Shown here in pieces: positions 37,179 to 46,542 of a DNA stretch of 64,000 nucleotides (the first letter of the stretch is position 1; each line of letters begins with the position of its first letter). Location: the NCBI GenBank assembly GCA_013697915.1, contig JACCVY010000257.1, positions 17,577 to 81,576 on the forward strand, given 5' to 3'. The stretch is from Blastocatellia bacterium (lineage in GTDB: Bacteria; Acidobacteriota; Blastocatellia; Pyrinomonadales; Pyrinomonadaceae). Both the position numbers and the translations under genes were made by a program. Under the pieces are notes generated by a model. It did not search any database. It saw only the letters and a program-made list of their open reading frames with translations, and was not told the DNA's origin.

Positions 37179-38354
37179 ATGAAGACTCTCTATTTCGATT
37201 GTTTTGCCGGGGCCAGCGGCGACATGATCCTCGGCGCAATGGTTGCCGCAGGTGTCAGCCCGCAAGAGTTGAATGATCAACTTTCGCTCCTGGGCGTTTC
37301 AGGGTATGCCATCAATTTTGAAACAGTGAATCGTTCAGGGATTAGCGCCACTTACGCTCGCGTGCAGACTGCGCCCGAACAGGCCCATCGCCACCTGTCA
37401 GACATCCTGAAAATTATTTACGACTCGCGTTTGTCCGGGAGCGTCAAGGACCGCGCCGCTGAAATATTTGCTCGTCTTGCTGAAGCCGAGGCCCGCGTGC
37501 ATAACGAGCGCATTGAAAAAATTCACTTTCATGAGGTCGGTGCGCTTGATGCCATTATCGATGTTGTAGGCGCCGCGATATGTTTTGACTTGCTCGGCAT
37601 TGAACATTTCGTTTCTTCGGCGTTCCACGTCGGCAGCGGCATGATTGATATGGCCCATGGCCGTTTTCCAGTGCCACCGCCGGCGGTGACGGAATTGTTG
37701 AAAGGCGCACCTTTTTATTCGACTGACGTTAAGGGGGAACTGCTGACGCCGACGGGCGCTGCAATCATCACCACCGTGTGTTCGGAATTCGGCGCGCTAC
37801 CGCAGCTGAAACTTGAACATACGGGCTATGGCGCCGGAACGCGCGAATATGAAAAATTTCCGAACGTCCTGCGCGTCTTTGTTGGCGAAACAGTAGACGC
37901 ACAGCGTGACGACGTGAAATTGTGGATGGTGGAAACAAATGTGGATGACATGTCGCCGCAAGTGTTCGGTCACGTGATGGAGCGAGCGTTGGAATCAGGG
38001 GCGCTGGATTGCTATTTCACGCCAATCCAGATGAAGAAGAACCGTCCCGGAGTTCTGTTGTCAATCCTCTGTCGCGAAGACGAGCGCGAAAAGTTTATGG
38101 ATCTCCTTTTTTCCGAGACGACAACATTAGGCATTCGCAGCTACCAGGTTGAGCGCCGCGCCCTTGAGCGTCACACAGTGCGAGTGGAAACGCAGTATGG
38201 ACCGATTGATGTTAAAGTAGCGCAAGTCAACGGCCATATTGTTAAGGAGATGCCGGAGTACGAGCAATGCCGGCAAGCGGCGCGCAACGCGAATGTGCCG
38301 CTGCGGATCGTAGAAGAGGCGGCGCGAAATGCCTTCGCCGAAACCGCTAAATAG
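37179..38354 (+). CDS. larC: Nickel pincer cofactor biosynthesis protein LarC (single ORF)
   Basis: YFDCFAGASGDMILGA; VETNVDDMSPQVFGHVME. Confidence 0.93.
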   Translation: MKTLYFDCFAGASGDMILGAMVAAGVSPQELNDQLSLLGVSGYAINFETVNRSGISATYARVQTAPEQAHRHLSDILKIIYDSRLSGSVKDRAAEIFARLAEAEARVHNERIEKIHFHEVGALDAIIDVVGAAICFDLLGIEHFVSSAFHVGSGMIDMAHGRFPVPPPAVTELLKGAPFYSTDVKGELLTPTGAAIITTVCSEFGALPQLKLEHTGYGAGTREYEKFPNVLRVFVGETVDAQRDDVKLWMVETNVDDMSPQVFGHVMERALESGALDCYFTPIQMKKNRPGVLLSILCREDEREKFMDLLFSETTTLGIRSYQVERRALERHTVRVETQYGPIDVKVAQVNGHIVKEMPEYEQCRQAARNANVPLRIVEEAARNAFAETAK

Positions 38355-38362
38355 TGGAAGAC

Positions 38363-38504
38363 AGAGCGGGGGCCATGCCCGCCTTCCCGACCATGAGCCT
38401 TCGATGTGGCCGTTTACGCTTTCATTGAAAGGCTTTCGCACGCGAAGCCGAAAACGAGATAAATAATCTCTCAGGTTGGGAAGGTGGGTTTACCCCCGCC
38501 CTTA
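38363..38504. repeat. Long palindrome, family C copy 3 (larC-folE)
   Basis: AGAGCGGGGGCCATGCCCGCCTTCCCGACCATGAG ... CTCAGGTTGGGAAGGTGGGTTTACCCCCGCCCTT. Confidence 0.88.
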
Positions 38505-38515
38505 CGTAGCAAAAG

Positions 38516-39142
38516 ATGGCGACAAAGCTTACAGGTCAGGCGGCCAACGACACCTCCCAGCAGAACGAACGTCCTGCTGTCGATCTTGATCTGATAGCGC
38601 AAGGAGTGCGCATGATTCTTGAGGGTCTAGGCGAAGATGCGGATCGCCCGGGTTTGCAGGAAACACCCAGGCGCGTCGCCGAGATGTATGCCGAGCTTAC
38701 ATCGGGCATGCGCGAAGATCCGGCACAGCACATCGTGCCTTTGCCCGGGGATAAACACGATGAGATGGTGATCGTAAAAGACATCAGTATTGCCTCGATG
38801 TGCGAACATCATCTGGCGCCTTTCGTCGGCAAGTGTCATATCGCATACATTCCGCGCGACGGACGCATCCTGGGAATCTCGAAACTGGCACGTCTGGCTG
38901 AAACGTTCTCGCGTCGGCTGCAACTTCAGGAACGTTTAACTACCGACATCGCGAACACATTATTCGAAGGTTTGAAGCCAATTGGCGTGATGGTGGTGAT
39001 CGAGGCAGCGCACACGTGCATGACCCTGCGTGGCGTGAGAAAAGCCGACGCCAAGACAGTTACTTCGGCGGTACTCGGCGGCTTTCGCACCGACCCGCGC
39101 ACGCGCGCCGAAGCGATGGCTCTTATTACAGGCAAGGAGTGA
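38516..39142 (+). CDS. folE: GTP cyclohydrolase I
   Basis: SMCEHHLAPFVGKCHIAYIP, ISKLARLAETFSRRLQLQERLT, CMTLRGV. Confidence 0.97.
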   Translation: MATKLTGQAANDTSQQNERPAVDLDLIAQGVRMILEGLGEDADRPGLQETPRRVAEMYAELTSGMREDPAQHIVPLPGDKHDEMVIVKDISIASMCEHHLAPFVGKCHIAYIPRDGRILGISKLARLAETFSRRLQLQERLTTDIANTLFEGLKPIGVMVVIEAAHTCMTLRGVRKADAKTVTSAVLGGFRTDPRTRAEAMALITGKE

Positions 39143-39152
39143 GAGGAAGAAG

Positions 39153-40826
39153 ATGAAAAGACTAGCTTTAAGTTTTCATAGTGTAATCGTTGCCACAGTG
39201 ATCAGCGCATTGGCCGTCAGCGGCTACGCGCAATCCCGCGGACAAATGAAGATCGCTCTCAATGAGGATTCAATGCGCGCCCACACCAGGTACTTAGCCA
39301 GCGACTTGTTGGAAGGTCGCGGCACCGGCGCGCGCGGTGGCGAACTCGCCGCCAGCTATATTGCGGCGCAAATGGAAGCACTGGGATTGAAAGGCGCGGG
39401 CGCGAATGGCAGTTTCTTTCAACCGGTTTCGCTCGTCGGAGTGAAAGCCGATCCTAATACGAAACTGGTTGTTTCGGGACGAAACGGTAAAGAGACTTTC
39501 AAGTTTGCCGACGATTATGTCGCGTTCACCGGTGCTCAAACCGAAGACGTCGATGTCGATTCGGATTTGGTTTTCGTCGGCTATGGCATCAGCGCTCCGG
39601 AACAGAAGTGGAACGACTACAAAGGCGAAGCAGCGGATTATCGTGGCAAGATCTTGGTGATGCTGGTGAACGATCCGCCAGCCACCGCAGCCGAGCCCAA
39701 TCTTTTCGGCGGCAGAGCGCTGACGTATTACGGCCGCTGGACATACAAGTTTGAAGAAGCCGCTCGTCGCGGCGCTGCGGGCGTGATTCTTCTGCACACC
39801 GACGAATCCGCTGGTTATCCCTGGAGCGTGGTGCGCACGTCTAATGGCTCTTGGCGTTTCGATATTGCCCGCACGGCCGGCGATGCCACACCGTTCTTGA
39901 ATATGCGTTCGTGGGTAACCAACGATACCGCGCAAAAGATCATGAAGCTCGCTGGTTACGACCTTGGCGATATGCGCACGAAAGCGGCCTCGCGCGATTT
40001 TCAACCGGTCAAACTGAATCTCAAGGGAAAGATAAACCTGAAGAGCGAACTAAAACGCGTCGCGGCGCCAAACGTTGTGGGCATCCTGCCGGGACGCGAT
40101 CCGAAATTGCGCGACGAGTATGTTGTCTATTCCGCGCATTGGGACCACTTTGGAATTGGCGCTCCTGACAAAACCGGCGACACGATTTACAACGGCGCGG
40201 TGGACAACGCTACCGGTTGCGCGGCGATACTGGCAATCGCGGAGGCGCTAGCCAAGCTGCCACCGGCGCAGCGACCACGTCGTTCAAGTTTGTTTCTGTT
40301 TCCTACCGCGGAAGAGCAGGGGCTGCTGGGCGCTGAATGGTATTCCAGACATCCGGTGGTGCCGGTTGAGAAAACTGCTGCCGACGTGAACCTCGATTCG
40401 ATGAACATGCTCGGGGTAGCTCGCGATTTCACACCGTTGGGCGCTGAGCGTTCCAGTCTTGAAGCGGTGGTCCAGGCTGTGGCGCGCGAACGAGGATTGC
40501 GCATCTCGCCGGATTCGCGACCGGAGCAAGGTTCATTCTACCGATCCGATCACTTTCCGTTTGCAAAAGTCGGCGTGCCGTCGATTAGTTTGAAAGCGGG
40601 CGATGACTTGGTGGGGCATCCAAAAGGTTGGGGCGAGCAGCAGTTCAACGCATACAACACGCAGCACTATCATCAGCCGTCAGATGAATTCGATCCCAAC
40701 TGGAACTATCAGGGCATGATTCAGGAGACTGAGATCGCGCTGGCGATTGGAATGCGCATCGCTAACGATCCGGCGATGCCACGGTTTAAACCGACTGATG
40801 AGTTTGCCAAGAACAGCAAGCGATGA
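39153..40826 (+). CDS. M28-family peptidase
   Basis: Signal peptide; YSAHWDHFG, GAVDNATGCAAILAIAEAL, FPTAEEQGLLGAEWY. Confidence 0.93.
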   Translation: MKRLALSFHSVIVATVISALAVSGYAQSRGQMKIALNEDSMRAHTRYLASDLLEGRGTGARGGELAASYIAAQMEALGLKGAGANGSFFQPVSLVGVKADPNTKLVVSGRNGKETFKFADDYVAFTGAQTEDVDVDSDLVFVGYGISAPEQKWNDYKGEAADYRGKILVMLVNDPPATAAEPNLFGGRALTYYGRWTYKFEEAARRGAAGVILLHTDESAGYPWSVVRTSNGSWRFDIARTAGDATPFLNMRSWVTNDTAQKIMKLAGYDLGDMRTKAASRDFQPVKLNLKGKINLKSELKRVAAPNVVGILPGRDPKLRDEYVVYSAHWDHFGIGAPDKTGDTIYNGAVDNATGCAAILAIAEALAKLPPAQRPRRSSLFLFPTAEEQGLLGAEWYSRHPVVPVEKTAADVNLDSMNMLGVARDFTPLGAERSSLEAVVQAVARERGLRISPDSRPEQGSFYRSDHFPFAKVGVPSISLKAGDDLVGHPKGWGEQQFNAYNTQHYHQPSDEFDPNWNYQGMIQETEIALAIGMRIANDPAMPRFKPTDEFAKNSKR

Positions 40827-40863
40827 CTCGCGTAGACGGTTTTGGTGATGCGCGAATAAAACT

Positions 40864-41068
40864 AGATTTACCATTTACCATTTTTTATTTCTTATTTTCC
40901 ATTGCCGATTAGTAGAAGACGGACCATGACGTTGAATTAGGAGGTAACAAATAGTTAGCTCTAAGCCTGTAAATGCCTATAGCAAAACGACAACAAAGTA
41001 AGTTTCCGCTGTTACTGCAAACGAATAAAAAATAAGAAATGAAAACTGGTAAATGGTAAATTCTGTTC
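40864..41068. repeat. 7-mer-period hairpin upstream of metG
   Basis: ACCATTT ACCATTT TTTATTT CTTATTT TCCATTG; arm 2 reverse complement ACCATTT ACCAGTT TTCATTT CTTATTT TTTATTC. Confidence 0.9.
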
Positions 41069-41101
41069 AATCTCGCTCCTTTCGCGTGATTCAGCCCAGC
41101 G

Positions 41102-43273
41102 ATGAAAACCTTCTACGTAACAACCCCCATCTACTACGCCAACAGCCTGCCGCATCTTGGCCATCTCTACACGATGATTGTGGCCGACACGATCGCGCGT
41201 CACAAACGCCAGCAGGGAATTGAAACGTTCTTTCTCACCGGCACCGACGAACACGGTATCAACATCGAGCGCGCTGCCCAGCGGAATAATCGAACGCCCA
41301 AAGAGCAAGCCGATTACGTTGTCAGTTACTTCAAGAAGATGACGGCCCAGTTTGGTCTGGATACAGAACACTGCGGCTACGACATTTTCATGCGCACCAG
41401 CGAGCCTTTTCACTACGAGGGTGTGAGCGAGTTTTGGCGGCGCGCTGCCCGAGCGAAAACGCCCAAGGGTAATGACGCGATTTACAAGGGTCACTATGCG
41501 GGCTGGTTTTGCGCGGCCTGCGCTGCCTATAAGACCGAAGATGAATATGCAAAGCCCCGGAACGCCGGGGACCCGCCAACCTGTCTGATCCACGACCTGG
41601 CGCTCGATCGTATTTCCGAGGATAGTTATTTCTTTCGACTGTCCGACTATGGCGATGCGTTGCTGGAGCTTTACGAATCACGCCCCGATTTTGTGCAACC
41701 GGAAACGCGGAAGAATGAAGTCACCAGCTTTGTGCGCGGCGGACTACAAGATCTTTCGGTCAGCCGTTTGCAGAGTTCGGTGAGTTGGGGTGTGCCCGTG
41801 CCGGACGATCCTGACCACACAATGTATGTTTGGTTTGATGCGCTTACGAACTACATCACCGCGATTGGTTTTGGCAACGAGCAACAGAATCGTGCCGTCG
41901 GTTTTGAAAAATTCTGGCCGGCACTGCATCTGGTTGGTAAAGACATTCTGCGCTTCCATGCTGTCTATTGGCCCGCCTTCCTGATGGCGGCGGGCGTCGA
42001 ACAACCGCGCGGCATTGTGGCGCATGGCATGTGGCTCGATCCGAACGGCAGAAAAATGTCCAAGACGTTAGGTAACACGATCGAGCTGGACGTGCTTGGC
42101 AAATATTTTTCAGTGGATGCGATTCGTTATTTTTGTTTACGCGAAATGGTGTTCGGCCAGGATGGGCGCTTTGGTTATGAAGCAGTGATCGATCGCGCCA
42201 ACAGTGATTTGGCCGGCGGACTGGGCAATCTTTCCAGCCGCACGTTGACGATGATTACGCGTTACAACAGCGGCCGCGTGCCTTCAGGTGTGATCTCGGA
42301 AGATAAACTGCTGCTGGCAAAACGCGCCGGCGTGGACACCGACGCCACCACAATTGCGGGCTTCATCGAGCACGCGCGCGTACAATATCTGCAGCATCTT
42401 GAAACCTATTCATTTAGTCGCGCGCTGGAAACAGCCTGGTCCATTGTCGCGCGCGTCGACAAAATGATCAGCAAAGCGAAGCCCTGGGAGCTCGCCAAAG
42501 ATATCAACCAAACTCAGACCCTGGGTGCGGTATTGTATCGCGCCGCGGAAACGCTGCGTTGGTTATGCGTCATGCTCTATCCGGTGATGCCGGCGGCAAC
42601 GCTGGAAATTTGGCGACAGCTGAATCTCAGCGAGAAGCTACCCGAGCTGGATCCGGCAAAACTTAAATGGGGTGAACTCAAGGAAGAGGCGCCAATCGGC
42701 GAAGTAAAACCGATCTTCCCGCGCATCGATAAAGCAAAAACCATGGACGAGATAAATCGAAAGTCAGAGGTCGGAAGTCAGAAGTCAGAAGTCGGAAGGC
42801 AAGGGTCAGAAACGCATTCCGGCCAACATGCAACGGAAGCGGATGCGGTTCCAGGTGCTTCGCAAGCAGAAACCAAACCGGCTGCGCCACAACACGGCGC
42901 GACGGAAGCCGATGCCGTACCGGGCGCAGAAGGCCTCGCGAACTTAATCGATATCACCGACTTCACCAAAGTGGAACTTCGTGTGGGCCAGGTCTTAACA
43001 GCAGCGCGCATTCCAAAATCCGATAAGCTGCTGCTGTTGAGCGTGGACATTGGAGAACAGCAGCCGCGCCAGATTCTGGCGGGGATCGCGGAGCATTACA
43101 CGCCGGAAGAGCTGACGGGGCGCAAGATTGCGGTCGTTGCCAACCTCAAACCACGAAAAATGCGCGGCCATGAATCGCAAGGTATGTTGCTCGCTGCATC
43201 GGTTGGCGACGGCGACAAACCCGTGCTTGCTACCTTTGTTGATGATGTTCCCAACGGCGCCCGTCTGAAGTAA
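41102..43273 (+). CDS. metG: Methionyl-tRNA synthetase with C-terminal tRNA-binding (OB) domain
   Basis: TPIYYANSLPHLGHLYTMIVAD, KMSKTLGN, C-terminal DFTKVELRVGQVL...NLKPRKMRGHESQGMLLAAS. Confidence 0.96.
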   Translation: MKTFYVTTPIYYANSLPHLGHLYTMIVADTIARHKRQQGIETFFLTGTDEHGINIERAAQRNNRTPKEQADYVVSYFKKMTAQFGLDTEHCGYDIFMRTSEPFHYEGVSEFWRRAARAKTPKGNDAIYKGHYAGWFCAACAAYKTEDEYAKPRNAGDPPTCLIHDLALDRISEDSYFFRLSDYGDALLELYESRPDFVQPETRKNEVTSFVRGGLQDLSVSRLQSSVSWGVPVPDDPDHTMYVWFDALTNYITAIGFGNEQQNRAVGFEKFWPALHLVGKDILRFHAVYWPAFLMAAGVEQPRGIVAHGMWLDPNGRKMSKTLGNTIELDVLGKYFSVDAIRYFCLREMVFGQDGRFGYEAVIDRANSDLAGGLGNLSSRTLTMITRYNSGRVPSGVISEDKLLLAKRAGVDTDATTIAGFIEHARVQYLQHLETYSFSRALETAWSIVARVDKMISKAKPWELAKDINQTQTLGAVLYRAAETLRWLCVMLYPVMPAATLEIWRQLNLSEKLPELDPAKLKWGELKEEAPIGEVKPIFPRIDKAKTMDEINRKSEVGSQKSEVGRQGSETHSGQHATEADAVPGASQAETKPAAPQHGATEADAVPGAEGLANLIDITDFTKVELRVGQVLTAARIPKSDKLLLLSVDIGEQQPRQILAGIAEHYTPEELTGRKIAVVANLKPRKMRGHESQGMLLAASVGDGDKPVLATFVDDVPNGARLK
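42761..42812 (+). repeat. Intragenic 7-mer tandem repeat in metG linker
   Basis: AGTCAGA GGTCGGA AGTCAGA AGTCAGA AGTCGGA AGGCAAG GGTCAGA, encoding KSEVGSQKSEVGRQGSE. Confidence 0.88.
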
Positions 43274-43421
43274 CCATGGGTGTTTCTAGTTTGTCTTTCT
43301 CTCACTAATGGTGGCGAGTAGTTAAAGAAACACGCGATTTTTGCCCTCGCCTGGATTATTATCTTCGCAAACAGAACTCAACTGGACTCATCATTTACTC
43401 AAACCTCAAGGAGAAAACGTC

Positions 43422-43841
43422 ATGAACAAAATCGCAAACATCGTCGCGACTCTTCGCTACGGTGGCAGCGTTGCTTCGTCGGAGTTCAACGATCTGCCCG
43501 CCGTTCACGCGAACGCGGCGCCTTCAATTGAAAACTGGCAAATGAATTTTGCAGGAGGCACGCTCAGTGGCTCGTGCCAGATCACTTCGGACCGGCCGAT
43601 CACAGGCGCCGGGCTGCTTGCCTACTCAGAAGACGGTGTCACATTTTACTTCGGGACTTATTGCTCGATGACTGATGCCAAAAACCAAACCAACGACACC
43701 CTGGCGCTGCCGACGGCGAGTACTGCGCTCTTCAACCCGGACACCAACGGGCGCAATGTCATGGGGATAGTTTACGGCGAATTGGTCGGCACGGATGGAA
43801 AACTAATCCCATTCAGTCAACAACAGAACTTCACTGTTTGA
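43422..43841 (+). CDS. Hypothetical protein
   Basis: Strong RBS aaggag before ATG; start moved from 43341. Confidence 0.6.
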   Translation: MNKIANIVATLRYGGSVASSEFNDLPAVHANAAPSIENWQMNFAGGTLSGSCQITSDRPITGAGLLAYSEDGVTFYFGTYCSMTDAKNQTNDTLALPTASTALFNPDTNGRNVMGIVYGELVGTDGKLIPFSQQQNFTV

Positions 43842-43851
43842 AGAACTTTGA

Positions 43852-43945
43852 GATATCCGCAGATTACAAAGATTCCGCCGATTCTGTAAAAGCAGATGTG
43901 TTTCCGTCTTTTTGATCGGTGTAATCGTCGTAATCTGAGGATTTA
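43852..43945. repeat. Palindrome of about 10-bp period downstream of the hypothetical gene at 43422
   Basis: ATCCGCAGATTACAAAGATTCCGCCGATT versus inverted AATCCTCAGATTACGACGATTACACCGATC. Confidence 0.75.
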
Positions 43946-44053
43946 GTTCATACCAACCGAGCGCATTGCGCCGCCGCCAACCACCGAGTCATCTAACAAC
44001 CATTTCTTATTGGCTGGCGCTGACGGAGCGGAATAAAGTAACTTGCCGACCTG

Positions 44054-44848
44054 ATGTTCATTGATTCGCACGCACACATTGATGGGCCGGAGTTTGACGC
44101 GGATCGTGATGAAGTCATCCAACGTGCGCGCGACGCTGGGGTTTCTGTGATTCTCAACGTCGGTACGGGCGATCCGAACAGCGGCGCACTCGAGCGGTCG
44201 GTTGATCTGACATCGCGCAGCGGAAATGTTTATGGGGCGGTCGGCACACATCCTCATGATGCACGTCTCTACGACAACTCGGCTGAAGACAAAATCAGAA
44301 AACTCATCAATGATCATTCACGCGTTATCGCTTGGGGTGAGATCGGCCTCGACTTTCACTACGACAACTCGCCTCGTGAGGTGCAGCTAGACGTTTTCCG
44401 CCGGCAATTAAGGTCCGCGCGCGGATTGAAAGTTCCGGTGATCGTTCACACACGCGAGGCGGAAGTCGAAACGATTGAAGCGCTGCGAACAGAATGGTTC
44501 GGCCCGGGATTGGCTGGCATCATGCATTGCTTCAGCGGCAGTCAGTGGCTGGCGGAGCAGGCAATCGAACTGGGAATGCTAATTTCCTTTTCCGGAATCC
44601 TTACGTTCAAGAAGGCAGATGACTTGCGCGCCATTGCGCGACGTGTTCCGCTGGATCAGTTACTTATTGAAACTGACTGTCCTTACCTGACGCCCGTACC
44701 CTATCGCGGAAAACGAAACGAGCCAGCCTATGTGGTTGAAGTGGCGCGGTGCCTCGCAGAATTGCGTGAAATTAGCCTGGATGAGATTGCTAATATTACT
44801 ACCGCGAATTTCACTCGCTTGTTCGGATTGCCTACCCCTCTCTCCTAG
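44054..44848 (+). CDS. TatD-family DNase
   Basis: FIDSHAHIDGPEFDADRDEV, GEIGLDFHYDNSP, IETDCPYLTPVPYRGKRNEPAYV. Confidence 0.95.
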   Translation: MFIDSHAHIDGPEFDADRDEVIQRARDAGVSVILNVGTGDPNSGALERSVDLTSRSGNVYGAVGTHPHDARLYDNSAEDKIRKLINDHSRVIAWGEIGLDFHYDNSPREVQLDVFRRQLRSARGLKVPVIVHTREAEVETIEALRTEWFGPGLAGIMHCFSGSQWLAEQAIELGMLISFSGILTFKKADDLRAIARRVPLDQLLIETDCPYLTPVPYRGKRNEPAYVVEVARCLAELREISLDEIANITTANFTRLFGLPTPLS

Positions 44849-44940
44849 CGACAACTTTCACATGCTCGCCGTTTGATGTTATTCTCAAAGGCCAAACAAT
44901 CTTCCATTTTGATCGGCGTTATTGAGCACTTAAGACCGCA

Positions 44941-45438
44941 ATGGCCCAGCAAAATTCTTTCGACATCGTATCGCAGGTGGATCGCGCCGAAGTAACGAAC
45001 GCGATTCAGCAAACCATCAAGGAGGTTCGCCAGCGCTTTGACTTCAAAGGCAGCACTGCGACCGTTGTCCTTGAAAAGGACGAGTTGATACTTAGCGCCG
45101 AAGACGAAACCAAGCTGCGGAATATGAATGACATCCTGCAGCAGAAGCTGGTGCGACGCAGCGTGCCGCTCAAGGCTTTGAGTTACGGCACGGTCGATCC
45201 GGCAGCGGGCGGCAGCGTAAGGCAACGAGCGCAGATTCAGCAGGGCATCCCGCAGGAGAAAGCCAAGGAAGTTGTAAAGTTCATCAAAGATTCGAAAGCG
45301 AAAGTTCAGGCATCGATTCAGGGTGATGTGGTGCGCGTTTCGGGTAAGGATCGCGACACCCTGCAGGACATTATTGCCAAACTCAAAGCGAAAGATTTTG
45401 GCATCGACATGCAATTTTCAAATTACCGGACAAACTGA
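44941..45438 (+). CDS. yajQ: YajQ-family nucleotide-binding protein
   Basis: SFDIVSQVDRAEVTNAIQQT, RFDFKGSTATVVLEKDEL. Confidence 0.95.
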   Translation: MAQQNSFDIVSQVDRAEVTNAIQQTIKEVRQRFDFKGSTATVVLEKDELILSAEDETKLRNMNDILQQKLVRRSVPLKALSYGTVDPAAGGSVRQRAQIQQGIPQEKAKEVVKFIKDSKAKVQASIQGDVVRVSGKDRDTLQDIIAKLKAKDFGIDMQFSNYRTN

Positions 45439-45469
45439 TCCAAGCTATCGCCGCCAGCATTCAATACCA

Positions 45470-46489
45470 ATGCACGCAACCGAACAAAGCGCAGTACTTG
45501 AAGAGGCCAGGCTTTCGGCAAAGCGCATCTTCACGCTTATAGAGGCCGACCTGTTGCAGGTTGAGACGGAGTTTGAACGACAGGCGCAATCCAATGTTCA
45601 GGTGATTGCGTATCTGGGTGACTACCTGCGCGAGTCAGGCGGCAAACGCGTCAGGCCGGCGCTTACGATTCTTTCCAACTACGCAGTTGGTGGCGATGGC
45701 TCGCGTTACAACTCCATTCGCATGGCAACGGTGATGGAGTTTTTGCACACAGCGACGCTGGTCCATGACGACATCATTGACAAAGCCGACACGCGCCGGA
45801 ATCGCCCTACGGTTAACGCCCTTTATGGAAATGAAACTGCGGTGCTAATGGGCGACTGGCTTTACATGTCTGCTTTTGAAACCAGCCTCGCCGAGCGATC
45901 GTTACCCATTCTCGACATTCTGACGCGCGTCACCCGTAAGATGACTGAAGGCGAATTGCTTCAGTTGACGACCTTGAATCGCACCGATGTTTCTGAACAG
46001 CACTACCTCGACGTCATCCAACGGAAGACCGCGTATCTCTTCAGCGCCTGCTGCGAAGTGGGCGGCATACTCGGCAACGCCAGCGAACTCGAGCAGAAAG
46101 CGCTGGCCGATTATGGCTTTAATTTGGGCCTCGCATTCCAGTTAACGGATGACTTGTTGGACTTCACCTCGAGCGATGACACGCTGGGGAAGGGAGTTGG
46201 CGTCGACCTGCTGGGCGGCAAAGTAACCCTGCCCTTGATCTACTTGGTGGCCGCGGATTCTTCAGCGCGCGATTTAGTCGATACCGTTATGACTGACGGA
46301 AACTATGAGCAGGTTGAGCGACAACGATTGTTCGCAGCGATGGAGCGCGTTGGCGCCCTCGACCGCGCCAGAAGTCGCGCGGACGAGTTTGCTGAAGCGG
46401 CGCGACGTGCGATCGGAAAGCTGCCGGCTTCTGAGTATTCACAGGCTCTGGAGTCAATTCCTACCTATGTTCTGGACCGCGACCGCTAG
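45470..46489 (+). CDS. Polyprenyl synthetase (octaprenyl/solanesyl-PP synthase-like)
   Basis: GGKRVRPAL, LVHDDIIDKADTRRNRPT, QLTDDLLDFTSSDD; start set at ATG 45470. Confidence 0.94.
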   Translation: MHATEQSAVLEEARLSAKRIFTLIEADLLQVETEFERQAQSNVQVIAYLGDYLRESGGKRVRPALTILSNYAVGGDGSRYNSIRMATVMEFLHTATLVHDDIIDKADTRRNRPTVNALYGNETAVLMGDWLYMSAFETSLAERSLPILDILTRVTRKMTEGELLQLTTLNRTDVSEQHYLDVIQRKTAYLFSACCEVGGILGNASELEQKALADYGFNLGLAFQLTDDLLDFTSSDDTLGKGVGVDLLGGKVTLPLIYLVAADSSARDLVDTVMTDGNYEQVERQRLFAAMERVGALDRARSRADEFAEAARRAIGKLPASEYSQALESIPTYVLDRDR

Positions 46490-46542
46490 GCGCGGGCACG
46501 AGAGTATTGTGCAAACCTGTAAATCCCTTTAAGATTTGTTGA

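Noticed and set aside
37179-38354. Programmed frameshift in larC as in Lactiplantibacillus larC1/C2
   Set aside because: Here larC is one uninterrupted ORF.
39294-40004. 236-aa ORF antisense to the M28 peptidase gene
   Set aside because: Shadow ORF, no domain signal.
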